NCBI RefSeq assembly: GCF_001704415.2
Contig: NC_030827.1
Span: 43,218,271 to 43,282,270, forward strand
DNA: 64,000 nucleotides
Direction: 5' to 3'
From: Capra hircus
Taxonomy: Eukaryota > Chordata > Mammalia > Artiodactyla > Bovidae
Shown here: piece after piece, positions 45,395-56,065 of the stretch
Layout of the letters: each line of letters starts with the position of its first letter
Numbering within the stretch: the stretch's first letter is position 1
Translations under genes and position numbers: made by a program
Notes under the pieces: generated by a model
What the model was told of the DNA's origin: nothing
Database searches by the model: none
The model's input: the letters and a program-made list of their open reading frames with translations, nothing else

Positions 45395-45760
45395 GTTTTT
45401 AATTTTTATTGTAGGACAGTTAATTTACAATATGGCTTTATTTTCAGGTGTGCACAAAATGAATCAGTTATACATATCCATATATGCACTCCTTTTCAAA
45501 TTCTTTTCTCATATAAGCCATTAAACAGTATTGAGTGGAGTTCCCTGTGTTATATAGCAGTCCCTTGTTAGTTACCTATTTTTTATATAGTAGTGCTTAT
45601 ATGTCAATCCCAATCTTACAATTTATGTCCCCCTTTTTATCACCAGGTAACCATAAGTTTATTTTCTATATCTGTAACTCTATCTCTGTTTTGCAGAAAA
45701 GTTCATTCATATCCTTTTTATATAGATTTTACATATAAGCAACAGCATATAATATTTGAC
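45395..45760 (-). mobile_element. Old L1 3'-end fragment
   Basis: The reverse L1 3'UTR blocks TTTTTATTGTAGGACAGTTAATTTACAATATGG, ATGAATCAGTTATACATATCCATATATGC and GTTCCCTGTGTTATATAGCAGTCCCTTG are in L1 order. Confidence 0.75.
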
Positions 45761-46295
45761 TTTGTTGAAATATTCTGTTCCAAACAGCAACCTTCAACTC
45801 TTCTAGTATGAATAATTGTTTTTTGAAAAAAACTAACACAGTCTTTGGCCCTTTGGCAGATAGATATGAGGGTTGCTTGAGTCAACACTTCTGCCTACTA
45901 TCACTCTTTTCTCTCCATATTGCTAAGAGATCCTACAACATTTTCAAATAAGTACAGACATGCGATGCCTTTCTCTTTCTTGGATCTCTTCTGAGAAGAT
46001 GGGAAGTTTCCCCCCCTACAAAAGGCAGAAACTGTTGCTCTCTATATCAGGGCTTGGTTTACAAGTCCATCGCTATTTTTTTTTTTTTCATCCTTGTTGG
46101 ACCCAATCAATCACTGGAAATGAATTGGATACTATGAAAAGTTCTGTGGCTGTCACTCTGCCCATAATTAAGTGAAGGGGCATGGAAGTGAAAATATAGA
46201 AAGGCCCAAAGGTTAGGAGGATTAAAATCATGCATAGAATATGCTCCAGGAGTGGCATGGGTGGTAGAGTTGCAGGGGAGAGAGGAAGAGAGAAA

Positions 46296-46297
<2 letters not shown>
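45761..46297. other. Unassigned DNA
   Basis: No feature beyond a T run at 46078-46089. The frames here are short and not protein-like. Confidence 0.4.
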
Positions 46298-46340
<43 letters not shown>

Positions 46341-46352
46341 TGTGTGTGTGTG
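46298..46352 (+). repeat. (GT)n microsatellite
   Basis: About 27 GT units with one TA interruption near 46333. It is the cause of the apparent VCVCVC and HTHTHT frames on the two strands. Confidence 0.95.
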
Positions 46353-46699
46353 AGACAGAGACAGACAGGATACAGGAAAACAGGGAGAGAGAAACACAGT
46401 TGGAGTTGTTTGGCTGATTTGATTGTTGATTGAATTATTTTTGAAATTTGAAGGAGGGAAAAAATAGTATTGGCTAGCTATGGTATAGAAGAGCAGGGAA
46501 AATGGTAAAGAAAGAATATTGGAAGAAGTATGACTGTAGGTTTTATTTGGTTCTTGTTTACATAACAGCCAACTATTTCTTTGGTTCTCTAGAGAAACAT
46601 AAAAATAGCATTAAAATTTTATTGAGGTATTTCCTAAAGGATATGTGATATCCTGATACTGGTTATATCACTAATGTCTTTGACTTAAAGTAAGAAAAT
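46353..46699. other. Unassigned DNA
   Basis: No recognisable feature. Confidence 0.4.
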
Positions 46700-47260
46700 A
46701 AAATTATCTTAAATGCCTATAAGTGAAATTTCTGAGTCAGAGACTAGGCATGTGTTTGATTTTATTGGAAATGTCAAACAGTTTTTCCAAATGATTAAAT
46801 GAATTTACATCTTTGTCAGCAATGTGAAAGTTCCAGTTGCTGGAAGCTCTCACCAACATTTGGTATCACCATCTTTTAGATTTTAGCCATCTTGTTGCTT
46901 TATAATATTATCTCACGTTTTTCATTGCATTTCTTGCATTTAACAGTATGAAAAACCATTGAATGTACTCATAGACCATTGGGGTATCTTCTTTTATGAA
47001 CAATATTCTTATTCAAATATTTCCCATTTTAATGACATTATATGTCTTCTTTTTATTGATTTTGCCTATGTAAAAATTGCAAAGATATTGTCCTAAGATA
47101 GCTTCAAGAAGCTTTACAGTTTGACACTTATATTTCAGTCTCAGATCTGTTACACATTTTTATACCTTGTCTGAAATAGGTGTAAAGATTTATGCTTTTC
47201 TACACATTTGTTCAGGGTTTCTTCCAGCACTATTTGTGTAAAACAGTCCATACTCAATGT
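46700..47260 (-). mobile_element. Very old L1 (L1M-type) ORF2 fragment
   Basis: Reverse blocks AAACAGTTTTTCCAAATGATTAAATGAATTTACATC, GTTCCAGTTGCTGGAAGCTCTCACCAACATTTGGTATC and TTAGCCATCTTGTTG...TCTCACG follow an L1M ORF2 order with high divergence. Confidence 0.55.
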
Positions 47261-47499
47261 TGAATATAAGATTAAAAGTTACTAAACTTTAAAAAAAAAA
47301 ATACAGGTTAAGGTAATGCGTGATTTAGAATAATAGGAGCTGAGATGAGCCAACTTTTGTGATTAGCAAAACTTTAAAGCAGCTATGTTAAACATATTCA
47401 AATAGTTCAAGGAAAATATAATTGTGATAAATTCTATGAAAAATAATAGGTGAAAGGATAAATTTAAGAACTTAAAATTATAATATGGAAAATGAAATC
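47261..47499. other. Unassigned AT-rich DNA
   Basis: An A run at 47289-47300 and nothing else recognised. It may belong to the same ancient HAL1/L1 ORF1-type element seen at 49290-49660, which is on the other side of the L1_BT. Confidence 0.35.
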
Positions 47500-47638
47500 T
47501 TCCTGCTGCTGCTGCTGCTGCTGCTAAGTTGCATCAGTTGTGTCCAACTCTATGTGACCCCATAGATGGCAGTTCACCAGGCTCCGCCATCCCTGGGATT
47601 CTCCAGGCAAGAACGCTGGAGTGAGTTGCCATTTCCTA
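47500..47638 (-). mobile_element. 5'-truncated BOV-A2/BovA SINE with (CTG)n tail
   Basis: A pure CTG run (AGCAGCAG tail in reverse) at 47502-47525 leads into one BovA monomer (CTAAGTTGCATCAGTTGTGTCC to GTTGCCATTTCC) and stops there. Confidence 0.85.
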
Positions 47639-47733
47639 GAGGGTCCTTAAGAGCAGATTGATGACAGCAAAAAAAAAAAAAAAAAAAGTTCCAGTCAATA
47701 GAAAGGCAGATCAATAGATGTTTTTCAGTCTTC
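47639..47733. other. Short unassigned DNA with an A run
   Basis: It includes 18 consecutive A near 47671-47688. Such a run next to a SINE may be a tail of an unrecognised retroposed piece. Confidence 0.4.
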
Positions 47734-47740
47734 AGAATAC

Positions 47741-49242
47741 AAAGCCACAGTCATCAAGACAGTATGGTACTGGCACAAAGAGAGAAATATAGATCAATGG
47801 AACAAAATAGAAAGCCCAGAGATAAATCCATGCACCTATCTTGGACAAAAGAGGCAAGAATATACGATGGAGAAAAGACAATCTCTTTAACAAGTGGTGC
47901 TGGGAAAACCGGTCAACCACTTGTAAAAGAATGAAACTAGAACACTTTCTAACACTATACACAAAAAATAAACTCAAAATGGATTAAAGATCTAAACGTA
48001 AGACCAGAAACTGTAAAACTCCTAGAGGAGAACATAGGCAAAACACTCTCTGACATAAATCACAGCAGGATCCTCTATGACCCACCTCCCAGAATATTGG
48101 AAATAAAAGCAAAAATAAACTAACAGGACCTAATTAAAATTAAAAACTTCTATAAGCAAGGTGAAAAGACAGCCTTCAGAACGGGAGAAAATAGCCACAA
48201 TTGAGCAACTGACAATCTCAAAAATATACAAGCAACTTATGCAGCTCAATTCCAGAAAAATAAATGATCCAATCAAAAAAGGAGCCAAAGAGTTAAATAG
48301 ACATTTCTCTAAAGAAGACATACAGATGGCTAACAAACACATGAAAAGATGCTCAACATCACTCATTATCAGAGAAATGCAAATCAAGACCACAATGAGG
48401 TGTACCATTTCACGCCAGTTAGAATGGCTGTGATCCAAAAGTCTACAAGCGGTAAATATGGGAAGAGGGTGCTGAGAAAAGGGAACCCTCTTACACTGTT
48501 GGTGGGAATGCAAACTAGTACAGCCACTATGGAGAACAGTGTGGAGATTCCTTAAAAAACTGGAAATAGAACTGCCTTATGACCCAGCAATCCCACTGCT
48601 GGGCATACACACAGAGGAAACCAGAATTGAAAGAGACACGTGTACCCCAATGTTCATCACAGCACTGTTTATAGTATCCAGGACATGGAAGCAACCTAGA
48701 TGTCCATCAGCAGATGAATGGATAAGAAAGCTGTGGTACATATACACAATGGAGTATTACTCAGCCATTAAAAAGAATACATTTGAATCAGTTCTAATGA
48801 GGTGGATGAAACTGGAGCCTATTATACAGAATGAAGTAAGCCAGAAAGAAAAACACCAATACAGTATACTAACACATATATATGGAATTTAGAAAGATGG
48901 CAACAATAACCCTGTATGTGAGACAGCAAAAGAGACACAGATGTATAGAGCAGTCTTTTGGACTCTGTGGGAGAGGGAGAGGGTGGGATGATTTGGGAGA
49001 ATGTCATGGAAACATGTATAATATCATATGTGAAACAAATCACCAGTCCAGGTTCAATGCATGATACAGCATGCTCAGGGCTGGTGCACTGGGATGACCC
49101 AGAGGGATGGTATGGTGGGAGGGGGGTCAGGATGGGGAACATGTGTACACCCATGGCGGATTCATGTTGATGTATGGCAAAACCAATACAGTATTGTAAA
49201 GTAATTAGCCTTCAATTAAAATAAATAAATTTATATTAAAAA
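47741..49242 (+). mobile_element. 5'-truncated L1_BT insertion, 1.5 kb
   Basis: It starts in ORF2 (CAAAGCCACAGTCATCAAGACAG) and ends with the 3'UTR and an A-rich tail. The 7-base TSD AGAATAC is at 47734-47740 and 49243-49249. ORF2 is broken early: AAAAACTTCTATAAGC at 48145-48160 lacks about 17-20 bases of the expected sequence after KSF, shifting the frame. The C-terminal part is open again at 48539-48892 (LPYDPAIPLLGIHTEETRIERDTCTPMF; LWYIYTMEYYSAIKKNTFES). Confidence 0.92.
48161..48433 (+). pseudogene. L1_BT ORF2 C-terminal remnant
   Basis: The open piece reads KRQPSEREKIATIEQLTISKIYKQLMQLNSRKINDPIKKGAKELNRHFSKEDIQMANKHMKRCS. It corresponds to the 37544 frame of the other L1_BT with small deletions (ANEATDK reduced). 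It shifts frame near 48410, and the remainder is at 48539-48892. Confidence 0.82.
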
Positions 49243-49249
49243 AGAATAC

Positions 49250-49289
49250 TAAGTAAAAGTATTTTAAAAAAATAAGTGGCAGAGAGTCA
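49250..49289. other. Flank of the L1_BT
   Basis: Short AT-rich flank holding the second TSD copy and sequence that appears to continue into the next entry. Confidence 0.4.
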
Positions 49290-49660
49290 GTGAGGTATAT
49301 CAGATAAAAGGACAATAGGGTAGAAATATTCTGAAAGAAATAATGACCTATACTCACTAAGTTTAATAAAATACAAAACATACAGAGTCATCTATCTTAG
49401 CCAACTCAAAATAGCATAAATACAAAGAAAAGAAAGGGGCATCAATCCATATGCTAAAAGCTGAGAAAAACAGAGAATACTGAATGCAGACAGAGGAAAG
49501 AAAAATTCTAGTCATAGAAACATTGCTACACATGATATCCAAAGTCTTATCATAAATAACAGAGGCCAGAAGACAGTGGATTAATATTTTTAAGCAATGA
49601 GCACCAATTTCACAAACTCAACCAACCCAGAATTCCATGTCAAATATAATTATACCAGTA
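49290..49660 (+). mobile_element. HAL1/L1 ORF1-type ancient fragment
   Basis: ATTCTGAAAGAAATAATGACC, AGAGGCCAGAAGACAGTGG and CAACCAACCCAGAATTCCATGTCAAATATAATTATACC follow the downstream part of old L1/HAL1 ORF1. No frame is open. Confidence 0.5.
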
Positions 49661-49741
49661 CAGTAGGAGTTCAGTCTCTTAATTGTTTACATTATAGATA
49701 CAGGATTGTATCCCTTTTTCTAGTTAATTAAAGTATCTTTT

Positions 49742-50007
49742 CTTAATATAGTGTATTCTTACCACTGGTGTGTCCAAGCCTCCATTCTTATTTTATTTAT
49801 TTACTTATGTATTCTTTTTTTAAAAAATATTTATTTTAATTGGAGGCTAATTACTTTACAATATTATATGGTTTTTGTCATGCATCAACATGAATCTGCC
49901 ATGGGTATACACGTGTTCCGAATCCTGAACCCCCTTCTCACCTCCCTCCCCATACCATCCCTCTGGGTCATCCCAGTGCACCAGCCCCAAGCATCCTGTA
50001 TCCTGCA
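49742..50007 (-). mobile_element. L1_BT insertion with a candidate 3'-transduced flank
   Basis: The L1_BT 3'UTR occupies about 49805-50007 on the minus strand. A perfect 17-base TSD, TAATTAAAGTATCTTTT, lies at 49725-49741 and 50008-50024. The left TSD copy is separated from the L1 A-rich tail by about 60 bases of non-L1 sequence (49742-49800). In element order this extra sequence follows the L1 3' end, as in a 3' transduction. Confidence 0.8.
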
Positions 50008-50029
50008 TAATTAAAGTATCTTTTATTTT

Positions 50030-50545
50030 TTATTTATATTTAGTCTTCAGCAGTTTTATAATGATGTTCTTTGGTTTGATTTTTTTTTTTTGTATTTCAG
50101 AAACTTTGGACTAGTAAAGCTTAATGAGGGCAAATATTGATGTTTTCATCACTTTTGGAAAATTGCCATCTATTATCTTGAGATGTTGCACAGCCTTATT
50201 TTCTCTTTCCCCTTTCTTTGAAATTTCAATCATATATGATTCATGGAAATATTCTTGTTTTCCACATTGCTTGTATATGACAATCACTATGTTTTCTACC
50301 ACTTTTTTTGTCTTCAGGCTTAATTTGAATCTTTTCAGCTCATCTATATCCAAGATTACAAAATGCCTTATTTTTTTTTTTTTACTGTGTTGACTCCAAC
50401 CATTAAATCTTTAATCTAGGTTTTTCAATTTATGAATTTAATTGTTTATTGTTTTATATTATCCAGATTTTTACCTTTTAATTTTGTAAGCATGATCCTT
50501 TACAGTCAACATGTGATATCCCTAGCTGGAAATACAGAGAATTCT
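50030..50545 (-). other. AT-rich DNA resembling an ancient L1 5' region
   Basis: CTTCAGCAGTTTTATAATGATGTTCTTTGGTTTGA at 50044-50079 recalls, in reverse, the ORF1-adjacent region of old L1M elements. The rest is too diverged to follow. Homopolymer T runs lie at 50079-50091 and 50370-50383. Confidence 0.35.
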
Positions 50546-50824
50546 TTTTTTATAGTTTTTTTATTTCTACTTTCTTGGCTTTTAATCATTTTCCTTGTTT
50601 GCTCTTATTTCTGTGCCTTTCTCATTTTACCTGAGAAAGTGTTCTGATAATTTGTCCCTTTGATAACATTTTACTAGAGTAAGGATTCACCTGTTCTAAT
50701 AGGTAGCCATACTAGTGGTAGAATCACTTTCATATTACCATATACAAATCAAGGATTTGGATAATTGAAAGTGCGAATTCAGTTCCTTACAACAAATTTT
50801 ACTCAAAATCTGGATATTTGCCAT
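50546..50824. other. Unassigned DNA
   Basis: No feature was recognised. Confidence 0.4.
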
Positions 50825-50827
50825 GGA

Positions 50828-51048
50828 TCATTCCTCTTGCTGGGTCCTGAACTTCAGTCTTTCTCCTTTGGTGAGTGTACCGGAAACTTTGCTCACGTTC
50901 TCAGCTTCACAGGCACACCACTGGAATAAGATGTCCAGCAGCTCCATTCTGTGCTCACCTCCATGCATTAGTCCCCTATAGATTGGGGAAGCTTTCTCAT
51001 ATATTTGATTAAATCTGCTTTCTACACTTACATTCAACTCTGTTGGCT
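50828..51048 (-). pseudogene. Unidentified coding-like fragment, interrupted by a BOV-A2
   Basis: About 73 consecutive sense codons on the minus strand, from just after the BOV-A2 (51048) to a TGA at 50828. GC content is visibly higher than in the flanks and the residue mix is protein-like (SRFNQIYEKASPIYRGLMHG, MELLDILFQWCACEAEN). I do not recognise a family. Crossing the SINE, the same frame meets a TGA within a few codons (in the sequence at 51333-51340), so it is not longer on that side. It could be a processed-pseudogene fragment, part of an old transposon gene, or chance. The first part of the longer frame that starts at 51217 is SINE sequence and not part of it. Confidence 0.3.
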
Positions 51049-51051
51049 TTC

Positions 51052-51328
51052 TGGAGAAGGCAATGGCAACCCACTCCAGTACTCTTGCCTGGAAAATCCC
51101 ATGGATGGAGGAGCCTGGTGGGCTGCAGTCCACGGGGTCGCGAAGAGTCGGACACGACTGAGCGACTTCCCTTTCACTTTTCACTTTCATGCATTGGAGA
51201 AGGAAATGGCAACCCACTCCAGTGTTCTTGCCTGGAGAATCCCAGGGATAGGGGAGCCTGGTAGGCTGCCATCTATGGGGTCACACAGAGTCGGACACAA
51301 CTGAAGTGACTTAGCAGTAGCAGCAGCT
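51052..51328 (+). mobile_element. BOV-A2 SINE
   Basis: Two low-divergence BovA monomers with the CACTTTTCACTTTCATGCATTGG linker and an AGCAGTAGCAGCAG tail. The TSD TGTTSGCTTTC lies at 51041-51051 and 51329-51339, one mismatch. Confidence 0.94.
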
Positions 51329-51339
51329 GTTCGCTTTCA

Positions 51340-52311
51340 GCAAAACATTTGACACCAGTCACCTAACTATTCCATCATTTCTGGAAGGAAAAATTGACTT
51401 TTACATACGCTTATATTTGTAAAACTTTAAGATGGGCAAATTGTTGCTTCTAAAAAATTGAAACACACACATACCATACCACACACACATAGAGATACAC
51501 ACTCCTAAATGCTTCTATTAACTCTGGGGACAGTGTATCACATGGTTAGGAAGAACATAGAAGTAAAATTATTCTTGCAATTAATAATTTGATTTAGAAT
51601 ATTATAAAAATAATGTGACTTAAATGTGTAAATAGGGTTTGATCATTAATTTTCACATAATAAACTCACTGACTTTACCAATATTTTTGTGATTCTTTAT
51701 GTGGATATATGAGTAAGATGGCATGTAGAATTAAATCATTGTACAATAAATTTTATTTTTTGCTACCAATAACCATTGAAAACCATCTTATTCTTTAACT
51801 TTTTCTCTAGTAAGATTATGCCATTACATGTAAACAAATTTACTATTAATATGTCCGTTACATAAAAAATAACCTGAAACATTGTCACACTTGTTATCTC
51901 AAAAGTCTAATTTCCCATTATTGTAATCTCATATCCTATGCCTATGACTTGAGAATTCATAGTGCTAGTTTCATAGCCCAGGGAAATATTCCATTTCCAG
52001 GATAATACCATTACCTGAGAATTCCTATGGGACAAGTCCAGAGCAAGGAAGCCATCATCAAGATTATATGTGCTCTATACAATGGACTACAGAATTCAGA
52101 CAATTTACTTATATATATAATGTCCTCTTGAGTGACAATAAAAAGACAAGAATAGAAGGAAGGGAAATTGTAAATTTTTACTATGAAAATTTATAGTGGA
52201 TTGTAGTTTATACAGAACAAACATTGTTAGTACTAATTTTACAGTATTAATTCATAATGGGTTACCAAGCAAGGGGTAAAAATAAATAAATAAATAGATC
52301 TTGTCTTTGTA
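51340..52311. other. Unassigned AT-rich DNA
   Basis: Contains a broken CA run at 51462-51505 and an AAATA run at 52282-52300. No gene or named repeat. Confidence 0.45.
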
Positions 52312-52425
52312 ATAGGAAATGGCAGCCTGCTTCAGTATTCTTGTCTAGAAAACTCAATGGACAAGAGGCACTGGTGGGCTACTGTCCATGGGGTTGCAAA
52401 AAGCTGGACACTACTGAGCACATAC
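52312..52425 (+). mobile_element. Old BovA monomer fragment
   Basis: AGGAAATGGCAGCCTGCTTCAGTATTCTTG, GGTGGGCTACTGTCCATGGGGTTGC and GGACACTACTGAGCACA are a diverged BovA body without a tRNA head. Confidence 0.75.
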
Positions 52426-52522
52426 GCACACATATGTATAATGCTGTTTTGTTTCAGAACCTAGTCTCCGATTTTCATGTCGTCAGATGAATCATTTTTT
52501 CACTTATAGCTTTATCTTTTTG

Positions 52523-53061
52523 CAGCCATGAAATTAAAAGACGTGTACTCCTTGGAAGGAAAGTTATGACCAAACTAAATAGCATATTCAAAAGCAGAGA
52601 CATTACTTTGCCAACAAAGGCTCATCTAGTCAAGGCTATGGTTTTTCCAGTAGTCATATATGGATTTGAGAGTTGGACTGTGAAGAAAGCTGAGCACCAA
52701 AGAATTGATGCTTTTGAACTGTGGTGTTGGAGAAGACTCTTGAGAGTCCCTTGGACTACAAAGAGATCCAACTAGTCTATTCTGAAGGAGATCAGCCCTG
52801 GGATTTTTTTGGAAGGAATGATGCTAAAGCTGAAACTCCAGTACTTTGGCTACCTCATGCGAAGAGTTGACTCATTGGAAAAGACTCTGATGCTGGGAGG
52901 GATTGCGGGCAGGAGGAGAAGGGGACGATCGAGGATGAGATGGCTGGATGGCATCACTGACTCGATGGTGAACTCCGGGAGTTGGTGATGGACAGGGAGG
53001 CCTGGCTGCAGTTCATGGGGTCACAAAAAGTTGAACACGACTGAGCAACTGAACTGAACTG
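52523..53061 (+). mobile_element. BovB 3' fragment
   Basis: It starts at GCAGCCATGAAATTAAAAGACG and ends GCAACTGAACTGAACTGA. The frame 52566-52775 reads MTKLNSIFKSRDITLPTKA and WTVKKAEHQRIDAFELWCWRRLLRVPWTTKRSN. A small deletion near 52965 removes part of the expected MDMSLSEL codons. No clear TSD. Confidence 0.9.
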
Positions 53062-54654
53062 ATTATAAAAAATATCCTTCTATATTTTAAAGCCAAATAG
53101 TTATTTCTATAGTAGGCTTTATTATTTATGTACTATTATATAATTGCTTAAACCACTGTAAATGTGAAGTGAAATGTTTGTAATTAAATGAATTCCATGA
53201 TTCTGTAACTCAAGAGTAATACATGTGGAAAAGCCAAAAGACCTGTTTCCAACAGTATTAGAAATGTATTTACATTCTGACAATGAAAGTCCTAATGAAG
53301 TATAAACATTTCTTTCCTTTTAAAGGCATTCTTATTGATTAACTGCACAACACTCTTGTATCTTTTGTATAAAGACTGCTTTTCCTAACAGAGTTTGGGA
53401 TTAATTCAATAAGAATGGACCAGTTCTTATGAAGGGAGATGTAGCTAATTACATTAACATGTGCCATATGGTTTTGAGACCACTATAGTCATGAGGATGT
53501 AAATGATGCAAAGCAGAATAATTTGTGATCACATAAAAGAACAGAAAATTCCCAGGAATTTTTAATTCATAGAACTGAAAAAATAATCTTATAAAAATGG
53601 CAGTTGTAAGCTAGAGCAATATTGTTTGTGTACAGCTAACATCTACAATTAAAAATGTCTCTTGATGCCAGCATCATCGAGTGATTACTTTGTATGTCAG
53701 TGCCCATGTGGTGTGTATTTACTGTGGCCTGTGTTAGGAACCTATGTTTGCAGACATCTGACTGTGAGCACAATGATAGCAAATCATCTCTACACATTCA
53801 ATGCAAACAAGATGCCAAGAAAAGAACTCTTGCATATGCAATTCCACTCAGATTCAAAGGGTTTAAATCTATTTACTTTTTCAGCTGTGATCTAAATGAT
53901 AAATTCTAAGCAAATCTCTCAACTGTGATTTAACTGAATGATGAAAACTTTTCTTGGGAGGAATCCATGATTTATAGAGCTTTAGTACCAGATAGAATTT
54001 CTTGAAAGCATGAGGATTAATCATTTTTTGTAGATTTGCTTTTTTTTTTTTTTTTTGGTTTAAAAGCATGTACTTCTTTTCTCCCACGCCAGGCAAACTT
54101 CCTTGCTACTCATTACTCACTCCTGTGTACAGGTGCCCCCTGGTTTAAGCATCTCTCATAGCACTGGCCATAGATAGGGTAGACATTCAATGGTATTGAC
54201 TAAATGTGATTGTGAAAAAGCTGACTGGAGTTAATATAGTGGGGGGAGCGTAAAATATGTTCTCTCTTTCTGATCATTGGAGTATATCATTCTGCTACTT
54301 GCTATTCTAGGGGACAATTTTTTCTGTAGTGGAATAAGCCTTCATTATTTTGGAAGCCTAAAGGGAAGAATATATGTCTTAGACTCTAAGACTTCTTTAA
54401 TTTCCAGCTTAGAAGTGGTAGATTTAAGTGTTTTCTTTTTACATGGTTTTGTATTTACAGCAGATGTAATTTTTAACATGGAGTAAATAACAAATCACGT
54501 GTGAAATTTAGGTAACCATAGTAGGCGGCTTATTAAACAAGATGAATTGCGAGGATGTCAGGAGAGCTCAATGATCAAAACATCTCTTCTCTCAGGCTAA
54601 TGCTTTTTATTAGGCTCGTGCTTTTAAACATAAATAGTATATCTATACCCTATT
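53062..54654. other. Unassigned DNA, largely single-copy by eye
   Basis: No repeat family was recognised apart from a T run at 54040-54056. The part 53640-53900 has mixed composition without repeat landmarks, and holds a TTGCATATGCAA palindrome. The two overlapping plus-strand frames there (53662-53909) have no recognised protein similarity. Confidence 0.45.
53830..53841. promoter_or_regulatory. POU/octamer-type palindrome
   Basis: TTGCATATGCAA is a perfect 12-base palindrome containing TGCATATGCA, the core of the MORE element (ATGCATATGCAT) bound by POU-factor dimers. Occurrence by chance is possible and no function is shown. Confidence 0.3.
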
Positions 54655-54882
54655 TGGGCATCCCTAGTGGTTCAGCAATAAAGAATCTGTATGCAGGGCA
54701 TGAGACACAGGAGATATGGGTTTGATCCCGGGGTTGGAAAGATACACTGGAAGAGGGCATGGCAACCCACTCCAGTATTCTTGCTGGGAAAACCCCATGG
54801 ACAGAGGGGTCTGGCCGTCTAAGGTTCGTGGGTTGGCAAAGAGTCTGATATGACTGAGGTGACTGAGCATACATGCATGCAA
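54655..54882 (+). mobile_element. Bov-tA SINE
   Basis: The head GGGCATCCCTAGTGGTTCAGC with GGGTTTGATCCCGG as box B is followed by the BovA body (GGCATGGCAACCCACTCCAG) and a GACTGAGGTGACTGAGCA tail. Divergence is moderate. Confidence 0.88.
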
Positions 54883-55131
54883 GCCTGTTTAGAAATCATT
54901 TACTCTAATGCTAGCACTACAGATTAAGCAATTGTACAGATTAAGAAATTTTAAGTAGAGTTAAGTATAGAAGCCAATAGACTTGGATCTTGCCAGAGTC
55001 ATCCAGTTTTTGTTCAGGCCAGTTGATCAATTTATTTATATGCTTTTCCTTTAGTTTAAAATTTTTTTACCATTTCAATTTATAACCAAATATTACTGAA
55101 GAGTTTAAGACATTGCAATAGTGTTAAAACC
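54883..55131. other. Unassigned DNA
   Basis: No recognisable feature. Confidence 0.4.
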
Positions 55132-55144
55132 GATGCCTTATTAT

Positions 55145-56052
55145 TGTTGTTCAGTCACTAAGTCGTGTCCAGCTCTATGTGACCCCATGAACTGCCAGCT
55201 CACCAGGCTTCCCATCTTTCTCCATCTCCTGGAGTTTGTTCAAACTCATGTTTATTGAGTTGGTAATGCCATCCAACCATCTCATCCTCTGTTGTCTTTT
55301 TCTCCTCCTGTCTTCAATCTTCCTCAGCATCAGGGTCTTTTCCAATGAGTCAGCTCTTTGCATGAGAAGGCCAAAGAAGACTCAGCCCTTCCAATGAATA
55401 TTAAGGGTTGATATACTTTAGGATTGACTGGTTGGGTCTCCTTGCAGTCAGTTCTTCCCATCAGGTGGCCAAAGTAATGGAGCTTCCGCTTCAGAATCAG
55501 TCCTTCCAATGAATATTTAGGACTGATTTCATTTAGGATGGACTGGTTAGATCTCCTTGCAGTCCAAGGGACTCTCAAGAATCTTCTCCAACACCACAGT
55601 TCAAAAGCATCAATTCTTCAGTGCTCAGCTTTTTTCACAGGCCAGCTCTCACATCCATACATGACTACTGGAAAAACCATGGCTTTAACTCAACAGACCT
55701 TTGTTAGCAAAGTAATATCTCTACTCTTTAATGTGCTGTCTAGTTTAGTCATAGTTTTCCTTCCAAGGAGCAAGCATCTTTTAATTTCATGGCTGCATGC
55801 AATCACCATCTGCAGTGATTTTGAGCCCAAGAAAAGAAAATCTGCCACTGTTTCCCCATCTATCTGCCATGAAGTGATGGGACCAGATGCCATGATCTTC
55901 ATTTGTTGAATGTTGAATTTTAAGCCAGCTTTTCCACTCTCCTCTTTCATCCTTATCAAGAGCCTTTTTAAATCCTCTTTGCTTTCTGCCGTTAGAATAA
56001 TATAATCTGAGGTTTGTTAATATTTCTCCTGGCAAACTTGATTCCAGCTTGT
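55145..56052 (-). mobile_element. BovB LINE, 5'-truncated, with an internal duplication
   Basis: The terminal part GTTGTTCAGTCACTAAGTCG is at the left. The minus-strand frames 55363-55175, 55578-55330 and 55959-55690 read the post-RT region. The TSD GATGCYTTATTAT lies at 55132-55144 and 56053-56065, one mismatch. About 100 bases are present twice in tandem (55350-55447 and 55448-55562). Confidence 0.9.
55350..55562 (-). repeat. Tandem duplication inside BovB
   Basis: Two copies of the segment TCAGYTCTTYSCATSAG...GGAYTGACTGGTT...CTCCTTGCAG follow each other, 98 and 115 bases long. The left copy lacks about 17 bases (GTAATGGAGCTTCCGC part). They differ at many positions, so the duplication is old or the copies were diverged when joined. 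Confidence 0.8.
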
Positions 56053-56065
56053 GATGCTTTATTAT

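Noticed and set aside
46107..46433. Frames with VCVCVC or HTHTHT repeats
   Set aside because: They are translations of the GT microsatellite on the two strands.
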